A stretch of 64,000 bases of DNA from Planctomycetota bacterium (GTDB lineage Bacteria; Planctomycetota; Phycisphaerae; Phycisphaerales; UBA1924). The position numbers and the translations under genes are program-made. Position 1 is the first letter of the stretch. Every line of letters begins with the position of its first letter. The stretch lies in assembly GCA_018242625.1 (NCBI GenBank), contig JAFEBO010000008.1, forward strand, positions 558,001 to 622,000, in the 5' to 3' direction. The notes under the pieces were generated by a model that saw nothing but the letters and a program-made list of their open reading frames with translations, had not been told where the DNA came from and did no database searches. Of the stretch, positions 51,880-60,599 are shown in pieces.

Positions 51880-52212
51880 ATGCCCAAGACCAAAAACCAC
51901 AAAGGCCTGCTCAAGCGCATCCGGATCACCAAGACCGGCCTTGTGCGTCACCGTTCTGCCAACCACAAGCACTTGCGCTCGGGCAAGGGCGGCAAGCGCC
52001 TCCGCCAGCTCCGCAAGGACCCCTTCATGTCCAACCCGGAAGCGAAGCGCATTGAAAAGCTTCTTTTCCGTCGCCTGCGTGGCCGGTCGCAGTCGCGTGC
52101 GACTCTGAAGAAGAGCCCGACGCCCGCTCAGCGCAAGGCCATGCGTGCCGAGCGTGCGGCCGCTGCTGCCAAGGCCTCTGCCGCGGCAAAGGCCACTGCC
52201 AAAGCCAAGTAG
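51880..52212 (+). CDS. rpmI: 50S ribosomal protein L35 with basic C-terminal extension
   Basis: 110 residues; L35 is usually about 65. Core 1-65: MPKTKNHKGLLKRIRITKTG, then HRSANHKHLRSGKGGKRLRQ. The extra ~45 residues are Arg/Lys/Ala-rich (KAMRAERAAAAAKASAAAKA) and probably disordered, perhaps rRNA-binding. rplT follows 107 nt downstream. The infC gene that usually precedes this pair is absent. Confidence 0.92.
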   Translation: MPKTKNHKGLLKRIRITKTGLVRHRSANHKHLRSGKGGKRLRQLRKDPFMSNPEAKRIEKLLFRRLRGRSQSRATLKKSPTPAQRKAMRAERAAAAAKASAAAKATAKAK

Positions 52213-52319
52213 CCGATCGATTTCGAGCGGCCGGATGTTCCGGCAGTTCTTCACAGTGCCCGCCGGGACGAAAAGCCGGGAGAGGATCCCCCCCGTTCGG
52301 ACAAGCAGGAGTTTGAAAC

Positions 52320-52694
52320 ATGCCTCGCGTTCGTAAAGGCGCCGCCCGCGCCCAAAACCGCAAAAGACTGCTCCGGGAAGCCAAGGGCTATTTCGGAACA
52401 AACAGCAAGCACTGGTATCGCGCCCGCAACGCGGTCATCCGCGCCGGCGTCTACGCCCTGCGCGACCGTCGCTACCGCAAGCGCGACGCCCGGGCTCTGT
52501 GGATCGTCCGCATCACGGCCGCCTGCCGCATGCGGAACACGCGCTACAGCCTTTTCATGAACGGCCTGCGCATGGCCGGCATTGTGCTCAACCGCAAGAT
52601 GCTGAGCGAAATCGCGATTTCCGACCCCAAGGTCTTTGACCGGCTTGTTCAGACCGCCATCAAGGCCTCCAGGGCGATCCCGGCGAAAGCCTGA
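52320..52694 (+). CDS. rplT: 50S ribosomal protein L20
   Basis: 124 residues with the L20 signature MPRVRKGAARAQNRKRLLRE, AKGYFGTNSKHWYRARNAVI, WIVRITAACRMRNTRYSLFM and LNRKMLSEIAISDPKVF. L20 is an early 23S-binding assembly protein. A strong terminator lies 26 nt past the stop. Confidence 0.97.
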   Translation: MPRVRKGAARAQNRKRLLREAKGYFGTNSKHWYRARNAVIRAGVYALRDRRYRKRDARALWIVRITAACRMRNTRYSLFMNGLRMAGIVLNRKMLSEIAISDPKVFDRLVQTAIKASRAIPAKA

Positions 52695-52719
52695 TCCGCT
52701 CTCCCCCTCAGGATTGACA

Positions 52720-52751
52720 AGCCCGGCCCCTTCGTGGGCCGGGCTTTTTTT
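52720..52751 (+). terminator. rho-independent terminator after rplT
   Basis: Perfect 10-bp stem AGCCCGGCCC (52720-52729) with GGGCCGGGCT (52736-52745), 6-nt loop, then TTTTTTT to 52751. It ends the rpmI-rplT transcript before the M50 gene. Confidence 0.9.
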
Positions 52752-52804
52752 CTGTCGGGCTGAATCGGTATCCTGCCTTCGGTACACACTCGCAAGGAGG
52801 CGGC

Positions 52805-53506
52805 ATGGCTTCGGACTGGTGGCTCTCCACGATTTTTCATGTCAGCCCGGTGCTGGCCTGCTCCTGGATTGTCTGGGTCATTCTCTCCATCTGCCTGCAT
52901 GAGCTGGGCCACGGCTGGATGGCTATCCGGTGCGGCGACAACACGCCGCGGGCGCTCGGGCACATGACCCTCAACCCGTTTGTTCATATCCCCTGGCCGT
53001 GGGCGTGGATCATGTTCGGGCTTTTCGGATTCACGTGGGGCCTGATGCCGGTCTCGCCGTATCAGTTCCGCGGACGCTACGACGATGCAAAGGTCTCGCT
53101 GGCCGGGCCCCTCGTCAACGCCCTGCTCGCGATCTTCTGCATTGTCTTGTCGATCGCATGGCTGGCCCTGAAGACTCACTTTGCACCCAACGTCGCCGGC
53201 AATGTCGCGGTTTTTCTGTGGATCGGGGTCGTCATCAATCTGGTGGGCGTGCTGTTCAATCTGATCCCGGTGCCGCCGCTCGATGGCTCGAGCATTCTCG
53301 CGAATTTCTCCGTGCGATATCGGGAGTTCATCCGGAGCGAGAACGGTCAGATGGCCTCGATGCTCGGCTTCATCCTGATCTTCACGGTTCTGGGGATGAA
53401 AATCTGGAACTGGGCATTTGAACTTTCGGACACGCTCCTGAATGCCGCGGCGCGAGTTACGGGGCAAGAGTGGCCGGGCAACCCGCTGCTCTCGATCAGC
53501 CTCTGA
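52805..53506 (+). CDS. site-2 protease-like M50 metalloprotease
   Basis: 233 residues, about five to six membrane helices. Zinc motif CLHELGHGWMA (HExxH) in the second helix, and the second metal site NLIPVPPLDGSSIL in a later helix (N-x-x-P-x-x-P-x-DG). It has no PDZ domain, as in the compact Rip-like group. S2P proteases cut membrane-embedded substrates such as anti-sigma factors or sterol regulators. Two anti-sigma-type proteins are encoded within 5 kb, but linkage is only suggestive. AAGGAGG-like purines precede the start. Confidence 0.88.
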   Translation: MASDWWLSTIFHVSPVLACSWIVWVILSICLHELGHGWMAIRCGDNTPRALGHMTLNPFVHIPWPWAWIMFGLFGFTWGLMPVSPYQFRGRYDDAKVSLAGPLVNALLAIFCIVLSIAWLALKTHFAPNVAGNVAVFLWIGVVINLVGVLFNLIPVPPLDGSSILANFSVRYREFIRSENGQMASMLGFILIFTVLGMKIWNWAFELSDTLLNAAARVTGQEWPGNPLLSISL

Positions 53507-53519
53507 TATTCTTCTGCGC

Positions 53520-54791
53520 CTGAAGTACATCATCGTCATCCCCGACGGCGGCGCGGATCTGCCGATTGCAGAACTGGGCGGCAAGACCGCCTTCGAAGCG
53601 GCGTTGACCCCGAACCTTGACGCGCTGGCTTCGCAGGGCGCCATGGGGGTTGCGAAGACGACTCCGCCGGGCTTCGAAGCCGGCTCGGATGTCTGCTCCA
53701 TGTCGCTGCTCGGATACGACCCTGCTGTCTATCACACGGGACGGGCACCGCTCGAGGCGGCGTCGCTCGGCGTGCAATCGGGCCCGGCGGACTGGATCTT
53801 CCGTCTGAACCTCGTGACGACGGGGGCTGGCGTGCGCGGGCCGTACTCGGCCGATCTTGGAACGCTGATGATCGACCATTCGGCGGGGGCGATTTCGGAC
53901 AGCGAGGCACGCGTTCTGGTTGCCGCGCTCGTCGAGCACTGGAAACGAGCCGAGCCGGAGGCGGCGCGGGGCGTGCAGTTGACGCCCGGCGTCAGTTACC
54001 GCAACATCCTTGTTGACGCGAGCGGGCGGTCATCGGCGAACCTTCGAACGACGCCTCCTCACGAGATTCCGGGTGAGCCGTGGGAAGCAAAGCTGCCAGC
54101 GGGCGGACCGAGCGCGGCGGTTCTTTGCCGCCTCATTCTGGCTTCGCGCGATGTGCTTCGCGATCATCCGGTCAACGCGGCCCGCCTTGCCGCCGGCAAG
54201 CGTCCGGCCACGCTGGCGTGGATCTGGGGCCAGGGCTTGAAACCGAGCATGCCGAGCTTTCGACAGCGCTTCGGCATGAAAGGGGCGATGATCACCGCGG
54301 TCGACTTGCTCGCGGGGATCGCCTCGTGCATGGGGTGGGATCGCCTTCCGGTGCCCGGGGTGACGAGTTATCACGATACCGACTACGCGGCGCAGGGACG
54401 TGCGGCCGTTGAGGCTGTTACTGCGGGCGGGTACGACATCGTCTGCTGCCACGTCGAGGCTCCCGACGAGGCCTCCCACCAGGCCGATTGGAAGACGAAA
54501 GTCGCGGCGATTGAATCGATCGACCGCCACGTGATCGGGCCTGTGGCGGAGTGCATCCGGAATCTCGAGAAGCAGGGCGAGGGCTGCCGAGCATTGGTTC
54601 TACCCGATCACTACACGCTCGTCAGCACGCGCAAGCACGACGCCACTCCCGTGCCGTTTCTCGTGGCGGGCGCGGGAGTCGGCCGAAATGGTGCAAGCGC
54701 CTTTTCGGAGATTCAGGCGGCAAAGGCCGGCCTGGTCATCGAGCGCGGGCACGACCTCATGAATTACTTTCTGGGCAAAGCAAACCAATGA
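53520..54791 (+). CDS. apgM: 2,3-bisphosphoglycerate-independent phosphoglycerate mutase, archaeal type
   Basis: 423 residues in alkaline phosphatase superfamily order: IPDGGADLPIAELGGKTAFE (metal Asp), GSDVCSMSLLGYDPAVYHTG (nucleophile Ser region), DYAAQGRAAVEA, CCHVEAPDEASHQADW and LPDHYTLVSTRKHDATPVPF. It interconverts 2- and 3-phosphoglycerate. The archaeal ApgM form is common in planctomycetes. Homologues begin M-K-Y-x-I-V-I-P-D-G; here the codon before KYIIVIPDG is CTG (53520-53522), and no ATG/GTG/TTG is close. The only other in-frame start is ATG 53442 inside the M50 gene, which adds 26 residues. A CTG start is preferred. Confidence 0.85.
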   Translation: MKYIIVIPDGGADLPIAELGGKTAFEAALTPNLDALASQGAMGVAKTTPPGFEAGSDVCSMSLLGYDPAVYHTGRAPLEAASLGVQSGPADWIFRLNLVTTGAGVRGPYSADLGTLMIDHSAGAISDSEARVLVAALVEHWKRAEPEAARGVQLTPGVSYRNILVDASGRSSANLRTTPPHEIPGEPWEAKLPAGGPSAAVLCRLILASRDVLRDHPVNAARLAAGKRPATLAWIWGQGLKPSMPSFRQRFGMKGAMITAVDLLAGIASCMGWDRLPVPGVTSYHDTDYAAQGRAAVEAVTAGGYDIVCCHVEAPDEASHQADWKTKVAAIESIDRHVIGPVAECIRNLEKQGEGCRALVLPDHYTLVSTRKHDATPVPFLVAGAGVGRNGASAFSEIQAAKAGLVIERGHDLMNYFLGKANQ

Positions 54792-55435
54792 CTCAGCAGA
54801 GTGACGAACAGCAAGTTCCCTCCCAAGGCGATGATTCGCAGCCAAAGTCGTACGACCTTGAGCCGGTGGCACCATCGGCTCCTGCGCCTCCGGTTTCACC
54901 CCCTCCCGCGCCCGCTCCAGCCGCTCATGTTCCCCCGGTTCCGATTGTTTCGGACCCGTTCATCAAGCCGGGCTTTGGCAGCGCGCAGGTCATCGGCATC
55001 GCGGGGGCGACGGTTCTGACCATCGCCGCGGTCTTCGCGGCTGTTCAGGCGGGCAAGGCGGGCTGGTGGTCCCACGGTTTGCTCACGATGTACCTGGGCC
55101 TGCTGCACGCGGGAACGGGAGCTGCCGCCGTCGGGTTCGTCGCCTATGCGCTGGGGCGTGAGATTGGCGACATTCCTCTGGCCGCCGCCCGGATGCTCCT
55201 CGCGAATGCGCTTCTGCTGCTTGTCATAAGCGTGGGGATCCCGTGGCATCCGCTGCTTGTCTATCTCTCCGGGCTTGGGGCTTACGGGCTCGCGACCCTG
55301 ATCCTCTTCAGGCTTCCAATGGCGGAATGGTCCGGAATCGTCAGCATCCACGCGATTCTCTGGTTTTTGATGTATCTCGCTGCAAAGCTGCAGGTCGCGG
55401 TTTCTTCGGTTCCCATCAAAGCCGCCGCCACCTAA
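54788..55435 (+). CDS. multi-pass membrane protein, unknown
   Basis: 215 residues from the ATGA overlap with apgM. The first ~65 residues are Pro/Ala/Ser-rich and disordered. Four to five hydrophobic helices follow (AQVIGIAGATVLTIAAVFAA; MYLGLLHAGTGAAAVGFVAY; ANALLLLVISVGIP; LLVYLSGLGAYGLATLILF; IVSIHAILWFLMYLAA). No family recognised. Linked to apgM by translational coupling, with btpA 9 nt downstream. Confidence 0.6.
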   Translation: MTQQSDEQQVPSQGDDSQPKSYDLEPVAPSAPAPPVSPPPAPAPAAHVPPVPIVSDPFIKPGFGSAQVIGIAGATVLTIAAVFAAVQAGKAGWWSHGLLTMYLGLLHAGTGAAAVGFVAYALGREIGDIPLAAARMLLANALLLLVISVGIPWHPLLVYLSGLGAYGLATLILFRLPMAEWSGIVSIHAILWFLMYLAAKLQVAVSSVPIKAAAT

Positions 55436-55444
55436 GAATCGACC

Positions 55445-56269
55445 ATGGCCATTCATCCAAAAAGGGCTTTGCCCGCTCGAGCGCTTATCGGCATGGTTCA
55501 TGTGGGCGCACTTCCGGGCGCTCCCTTCGCCACACGCTCTCTTGCCGATATCGAACGCACGGCGAGGGCCGAGGCCCGGGTGCTTGTCGACTGCGGTTTC
55601 GATGCGGTGATCGTCGAGAACATGCACGACCGTCCCTATGTGCAGCCCCCGCACTCGCCGGCAACGGTCGCATCCATGACGATCCTGTGCCAGGCGGTGA
55701 AGGACGTCCTCGGCGAGCGTCCGATGGGTGTGCAGGTGCTCTCCTGCGGGGAAAAAGAGGCGATCGCCATCGCTCTTGCCACGGGCGCATCGTTCATCCG
55801 GTGCGAGAACTTCGTCTACGCGCACGTCGCGGATGAGGGGCTTCTCGAGCGGGCGGCGGCGGGCCCTCTCCTGCGCTACCGGCGCGAAATCGGGGCTCAG
55901 CACATCAGTATCATCTGCGATATCAAGAAGAAGCACGCGTCTCACTCGATCACCGGCGACATCATGCTTGCCGATGCGGCCCACACGGCCGAGTACTTCG
56001 GTGCCGATGGTGTGATCGTGACCGGCGCCTTTACCGGCGACCCGGCCGATGAAGATGACGTCGCCGAGGCTCGCGGCGCGGTTCGCATCCCGGTGTGGGT
56101 CGGCTCGGGCGTCGGCCCCGATCAGGTGGCCGGGCTCTTCCGTCACGCCGATGCGCTGATCGTGGGTTCGTACATCAAGAAAGGCGGCGTCTGGTCCGCC
56201 CCGATCGATGCCTCGCGCTGCCGGAAGATGGCCAACGCCGCCGCCGCGGCAAAGCGATCGATGCGCTGA
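55445..56269 (+). CDS. BtpA family protein
   Basis: 274 residues, TIM-barrel BtpA/SgcQ family: IGMVHVGALPGAPFA, CGFDAVIVENMHDRPYV, PMGVQVLSCGEKEAIAIALA, FIRCENFVYAHVADEGL, KKKHASHSITGDIMLADAAH, GADGVIVTGAFTGDP and VWVGSGVGPDQV. BtpA supports photosystem I assembly in cyanobacteria, but the family is broad in non-phototrophs, where a sugar- or nucleoside-related role is suspected. No photosynthesis gene is nearby, so no photosystem role is implied. An M48 gene follows 2 nt later. Confidence 0.85.
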   Translation: MAIHPKRALPARALIGMVHVGALPGAPFATRSLADIERTARAEARVLVDCGFDAVIVENMHDRPYVQPPHSPATVASMTILCQAVKDVLGERPMGVQVLSCGEKEAIAIALATGASFIRCENFVYAHVADEGLLERAAAGPLLRYRREIGAQHISIICDIKKKHASHSITGDIMLADAAHTAEYFGADGVIVTGAFTGDPADEDDVAEARGAVRIPVWVGSGVGPDQVAGLFRHADALIVGSYIKKGGVWSAPIDASRCRKMANAAAAAKRSMR

Positions 56270-56271
56270 CC

Positions 56272-57837
56272 ATGGCCACGGGCCTGATCATCCTTATATT
56301 CATGCTCGATGCGCTCACGCCTGCGCTGGCGCACGCACGCGATGCGCAGCCGTTTGTTTACGCCGGCTGGATGGCGGGAGTCGTCGCCGCGGCGGCTCTC
56401 GTGCTCACGATTTGCCGCATCCGACTCGAGCGCACCGGACGCATCAGACATCTGCTGCTTGCCGAGCGGACGCTGAGCCTCTCGCGATCCGCCGTAGTGG
56501 GTGTGCACGCATACGGCATGATCGAACTGGGCTGGTCCCTCACGGCCGCCAGACTCTCGAACGGCCTGCCCGTGGTCCGCGAATTGGTCACGGCCCTGCC
56601 CCCCATACTCGCCTTTGTGCTGATCTACTTCGCCTACACGCCCATCCAGCGCAGAGTGCGTCAGTCGCTTCTGTGGAGGCATCTGCACCAGGGATTTCCG
56701 ATCGCGGCGGACCGAAGTCTCTTCCAACTGCTGCTCGAGCACATCCGGCACTCGATCCTTCTCGCGCTTGTGCCCCTGCTCATGCTGACGGTCTGGAGGC
56801 ACGCGGGCGATTACGTACTTAGCTTCCATTCGTGGAAGTCCGCATCGACGCTGGAATGGGCGAAGACCATCCTGCAAATCCTCGGGATTTTTACGATTTT
56901 GGCAACCAGCCCGTGGATGCTGCGATTCGTGTGGGACACGGTGCCGCTGCAGGGGGGCGAACTCCGACGTGCTGTGGAGGATGTGTTTCGCCGCAATCAG
57001 GTCTCGACTCGCGAGGTGCTGGTCTGGCAGACTTCGAGCGGAACTCTCAATGGCGCGCTGATGGGCGTTCTCCCGCGTGCTCGTTACGTGCTTTTTACCG
57101 ACGCCCTTCTTCAGATCCTGCCCACGCGTCAGGTGGAGGCCGTCGCAGCACACGAGGCCGGACACGGGCGGCTTCATCATCTTCCATGGCTCATCGGATC
57201 CACAATCGCAGCGGCATTTGCCGGCGGGATCTTGTATTCATTCGGAGCGGCATGGATCATCGATCCTGAAAGCTGGAGCGGGTCGGCGCTGGCGATCGCT
57301 GCGTCGGGCGGCGCCGCTTTGCTAACTCTGGGATTTGTCAGCCGCCGGTTTGAACTGCAGGCCGATGCGTTTGCGGCAAAGGATCTGAGCCGGTTCCCGG
57401 CACCTTTGCCGTCCCCTTCATCCGCCGAACCGGGTGAAGTTGTGCTTCCAGCTCTCCCGGCCCCGCCGAGTTCGGTCATCACGGAAGAGAGTGTGCAGGC
57501 GATGATCGAGGCCCTGCAGACCGTTGCCGATCTCAACGGCCTGCCTCCACGCCGATTCACATGGCGCCACGGGACGGTTGTGGGCAGGCAGCGACACCTG
57601 CAATCGATCATCGGGCTCCCGCTCGACCGCCTGCCGATCGATCGGACGGTGCGGATATTAAAGGCGACCATCCTGGGGGCGGCCGTTCTGGGCGCCGGCC
57701 TGATCTGCGTTTCGATCCTCCTGCCCGGATCGGACGATAAAGTCACTCATGCCCCTGAGCGCGCAGGAAAAGAAGCTCGTCGATTCGATCCGGGCCGCGG
57801 CTCCGACCCTGCTCCGCGATCTTCGCACGCACGTTGA
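56272..57837 (+). CDS. M48-family membrane metalloprotease
   Basis: 521 residues. Several membrane helices in the first 230 residues, then the protease domain: VWQTSSGTLNGALMGVLPRA, zinc motif VAAHEAGHGRLHH (HExxH), more helices, and the third ligand in FELQADAFAAK. The C-terminal third has a Pro-rich linker and an additional helix (LKATILGAAVLGAGLICVSI). M48 proteases act in membrane protein quality control. The last ~30 codons overlap the M20 gene by 89 nt, so its C-terminal tail is read in another frame from M20 DNA and is probably not conserved. Confidence 0.8.
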   Translation: MATGLIILIFMLDALTPALAHARDAQPFVYAGWMAGVVAAAALVLTICRIRLERTGRIRHLLLAERTLSLSRSAVVGVHAYGMIELGWSLTAARLSNGLPVVRELVTALPPILAFVLIYFAYTPIQRRVRQSLLWRHLHQGFPIAADRSLFQLLLEHIRHSILLALVPLLMLTVWRHAGDYVLSFHSWKSASTLEWAKTILQILGIFTILATSPWMLRFVWDTVPLQGGELRRAVEDVFRRNQVSTREVLVWQTSSGTLNGALMGVLPRARYVLFTDALLQILPTRQVEAVAAHEAGHGRLHHLPWLIGSTIAAAFAGGILYSFGAAWIIDPESWSGSALAIAASGGAALLTLGFVSRRFELQADAFAAKDLSRFPAPLPSPSSAEPGEVVLPALPAPPSSVITEESVQAMIEALQTVADLNGLPPRRFTWRHGTVVGRQRHLQSIIGLPLDRLPIDRTVRILKATILGAAVLGAGLICVSILLPGSDDKVTHAPERAGKEARRFDPGRGSDPAPRSSHAR

Positions 57838-58957
57838 TCTGCCGACCGGTGGGGCCGCCGCACCGGCCATGGACGAGTCCATCGGGCTCCTGACCGGCAG
57901 GCTCGCCAAACTCGGGGCGCAGATCTTCATCCGCGAAGGTGATCGGCCGCCGCCTTGGCTCTTCGCGGGAGTTTCAGATATGCCCGTCCGAAAGGTTGCG
58001 GTTTGCTCACGTCCGGGGCAGGGAGCGACGCGGGTACTCCTGAGCGGGCACATCGATACGGTTCACGAGCCCGATTCGCCTTTTCGAACTCTTACTGTTG
58101 CACCCGATGGCAAAACAGCCACGGGCCCCGGCTGCGTCGACATGAAGGGCGGCCTTGTGATTGCTCTGGCGGCGCTGGAGGCCCTGGAAAGTGCGGGGAT
58201 CTCCGTCTCCTGGTCTTTTATCTTTTCGACGGATGAAGAGACCGGCTCGTTCGCGGCGGATCGGTTGCTTCGCGAGCAGGCGAAAAACCATGATGTCGGG
58301 CTGGCGCTCGAGCCCGCGATGAGCGACGGGGGGCTTGTGATCGAGCGCCCCGGCAGCGGCCAGTTTTATGTCGAAGCGACCGGGATACCGGCGCACGTCG
58401 GGCGGGACTTCACACGCGGGGTCTCGGCCATCGACGCCCTCGCGCGTGCGATCCCTCCCATCTCCAATCTTGCCAAGCCCGACCAGGGACTGATCGTGAG
58501 CGTGGGGGTCGTTTCCGGCGGCACGGCGACCAACGTCGTTCCCGATTCAGCCCGGGCCTGGGGCAACCTGCGCTTTTCAACCCTGGAGCAGGGCAGCGGG
58601 GCGGTCGATGCGATCCGGGCGGCCTGCGCCGCCGCCGCGGGTAAGGCCACGGTCTCGCTGCAATCCACGCTGAACCGGCCCGCCAAGCCGGTGACGAATG
58701 CCGTCATGAGCTTGGCGATGCTCGCCCGCGCCGCGGCCGAGGATCTGGATCAGAAATTGCCCTTCGGCAAGACCGGCGGCGTCTGCGAGGGAAACAACCT
58801 GCAGGCCGAGGGGCTTCCCACGATCGACACGCTCGGCGTGCGGGGCGGTGGCCTGCACACGCCGCAGGAGTGGATCGACCTTTCCAGCCTTGTGGAGCGG
58901 TGCCAGCTGCTGGCCTTGCTCTTGTCGAGACTTTCGGAGCGATCGTTCCAAGAATAG
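57749..58957 (+). CDS. M20-family peptidase/deacylase (ArgE/DapE/CPG2-like)
   Basis: 402 residues. M20 dizinc motifs: LLSGHIDTVHEPD (His/Asp ligand), GPGCVDMKGGLVIALAALEA, FSTDEETGSFAADRLL (catalytic Glu pair) and LALEPAMSDGGLVIERPG. The dimerisation domain (AHVGRDFTRGVSAIDALARA) and C-terminal His (GGGLHTPQEWID) are present. Family members cut N-acyl or peptide bonds on amino acids, including N-acetylornithine, N-succinyl-diaminopimelate and folate glutamate. Next to an AstC-like aminotransferase, AstA and AstD, it could hydrolyse succinylglutamate in place of AstE. Confidence 0.82.
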   Translation: MPLSAQEKKLVDSIRAAAPTLLRDLRTHVDLPTGGAAAPAMDESIGLLTGRLAKLGAQIFIREGDRPPPWLFAGVSDMPVRKVAVCSRPGQGATRVLLSGHIDTVHEPDSPFRTLTVAPDGKTATGPGCVDMKGGLVIALAALEALESAGISVSWSFIFSTDEETGSFAADRLLREQAKNHDVGLALEPAMSDGGLVIERPGSGQFYVEATGIPAHVGRDFTRGVSAIDALARAIPPISNLAKPDQGLIVSVGVVSGGTATNVVPDSARAWGNLRFSTLEQGSGAVDAIRAACAAAAGKATVSLQSTLNRPAKPVTNAVMSLAMLARAAAEDLDQKLPFGKTGGVCEGNNLQAEGLPTIDTLGVRGGGLHTPQEWIDLSSLVERCQLLALLLSRLSERSFQE

Positions 58958-59003
58958 TGCCGGCAGAGCGGACCTTGAACCGGTGCTGCAGCACGGAGGA
59001 ATC

Positions 59004-60488
59004 ATGACCCAAGTTGCCCAACCGATCTCGCCTTCCATCCCGCAGCCCGAGGGCGGTGCTGGACCCATCGGAGCCCAGCTCAAGGCCAGCCCGGCCGTCC
59101 GTGCCGCGATCGAGGCCATCGTCGCTGAGGTCCGGAGCAAGAGCGCTCAGATCACCGACGTGCGCCCCTCCAACCCTGCGCTCAAGCAGTCGTACGAAGC
59201 GCTGATGGCCCGCGCCGCGGATGCGCGCGGCCGCGCTCTTCTCTATCCGTACATCGGCTCGGGTATCGGCAACGGGGCGCTGGTCGAGCTCTCGGACGGC
59301 AGCGTCAAGTGGGACATGATCTGCGGCATCGGCGTGCACTACTTCGGGCACAGCGATGCGGACCTGATCAAGGAGAGCCTGATCGGCTCGCTCGACGATA
59401 CCGTCAAGAGCGGCAACCTGCAGTCCAACATGGACGCGTACGAATTTGCCGAGACGATCGCGACCGAAGCCCGCAAGAACAGCCGCCTGCGCTACGTCTA
59501 CGTGAGCACTTCGGGCGCGATGGCGAACGAGAACGGTCTTAAGGTGTGCTTCCAGAAGAACGCGCCGGCGAGCCGCGTGATCGCGTTCAAGGACTGCTTC
59601 ATGGGCCGCAGCATCACCATGGCCCAGATCGGCGACACGGCGGACTACCGCCAGGGCATCCCGCTGAGCACGCTGGTGGATTACATGCCGTTCTATGACT
59701 CGATCGCCGCGGAGCGCATCGGCAAGACCAAGTACATCGACGGCGCTGTCGCGCAGCTCCAGGAATACATCACCCGCTATCCGGGGCAGCACGCCTGCTT
59801 CATTTTCGAGATGGTGCAGGGGGAGGGCGGTTTCAATGTCGGCGATCGCGATTTCTTCAAGGCGCTGATGGAGCTCTGCAAGGCCAACAAGATCGCGGTC
59901 TGGGACGACGAGGTGCAGACCTTCGGACGCACCGGTCGCATGTTCGCGTACGAGCAGTTCGATCTCGGTCAGTACGTCGACGTCTTCTGCGCGGGCAAGC
60001 TCACGCAGGCCTGCGTCACGATGTTCACCGAGGAATACAACCCCAAGCCGGGTCTCCTGAGCGGCACGTTTACGGGCGAAGGGCCCTCCTTCCGCGTCGG
60101 CAAGCGGATCATCGAGCGCCTCCGCGACGGCAACTACTTCGGCGACAGCGGCCTGCTCGCCAAGCACCAGCAGGCCTTCCGCACCGAGATGGGCAAGCTC
60201 ATGGCCAAGTTCCCCGCGCACTTCCCCGGCGTTCCGGCGCTCGGCGGCGGGGGCAATCAGCTCGTCGGCGGCATTGGCGGCATGATGCGTTTCACGCCCT
60301 TTGGCGGCAAGAAGGACAAGGTCGCCGGTTTCTGCAAGACGGCCTTCGAACACGGCGTCGTGCTCTTCTACTGCGGCCACGGCCCGTACCACCTGCGCAT
60401 GCTGCCCCCCATGGGCGTTATGAAGCTGGAGGATTGGCCGCGGGTGTTCGCGTGCCTCGAAAAGGCGTTTGCGTCGATCCCGGCCTAA
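59004..60488 (+). CDS. class III aminotransferase, AstC-like by context
   Basis: 494 residues from ATG 59004 with GGAGG 4 nt upstream. Fold-type I class III PLP enzyme: SGAMANENGLKVCFQKNAPA, HACFIFEMVQGEGG, VWDDEVQTFGRTGRM, and the PLP lysine in CAGKLTQACV. Class III members include succinylornithine/acetylornithine (AstC/ArgD), GABA and lysine aminotransferases. The adjacent astA and astD genes suggest succinylornithine transaminase activity. The N-terminal ~50 residues are longer than in E. coli AstC. No second aminotransferase is in the window. Confidence 0.8.
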   Translation: MTQVAQPISPSIPQPEGGAGPIGAQLKASPAVRAAIEAIVAEVRSKSAQITDVRPSNPALKQSYEALMARAADARGRALLYPYIGSGIGNGALVELSDGSVKWDMICGIGVHYFGHSDADLIKESLIGSLDDTVKSGNLQSNMDAYEFAETIATEARKNSRLRYVYVSTSGAMANENGLKVCFQKNAPASRVIAFKDCFMGRSITMAQIGDTADYRQGIPLSTLVDYMPFYDSIAAERIGKTKYIDGAVAQLQEYITRYPGQHACFIFEMVQGEGGFNVGDRDFFKALMELCKANKIAVWDDEVQTFGRTGRMFAYEQFDLGQYVDVFCAGKLTQACVTMFTEEYNPKPGLLSGTFTGEGPSFRVGKRIIERLRDGNYFGDSGLLAKHQQAFRTEMGKLMAKFPAHFPGVPALGGGGNQLVGGIGGMMRFTPFGGKKDKVAGFCKTAFEHGVVLFYCGHGPYHLRMLPPMGVMKLEDWPRVFACLEKAFASIPA

Positions 60489-60599
60489 GGCCTGAAATCG
60501 CAGTGGTTTGCGGCTCGCGGCGAACACGACGCCCGTGGGCTCTACCATGCACACCGTGCCCCAAGGAGGGCCCGGCCCAACCAAGGAGGATCCGGGCGC

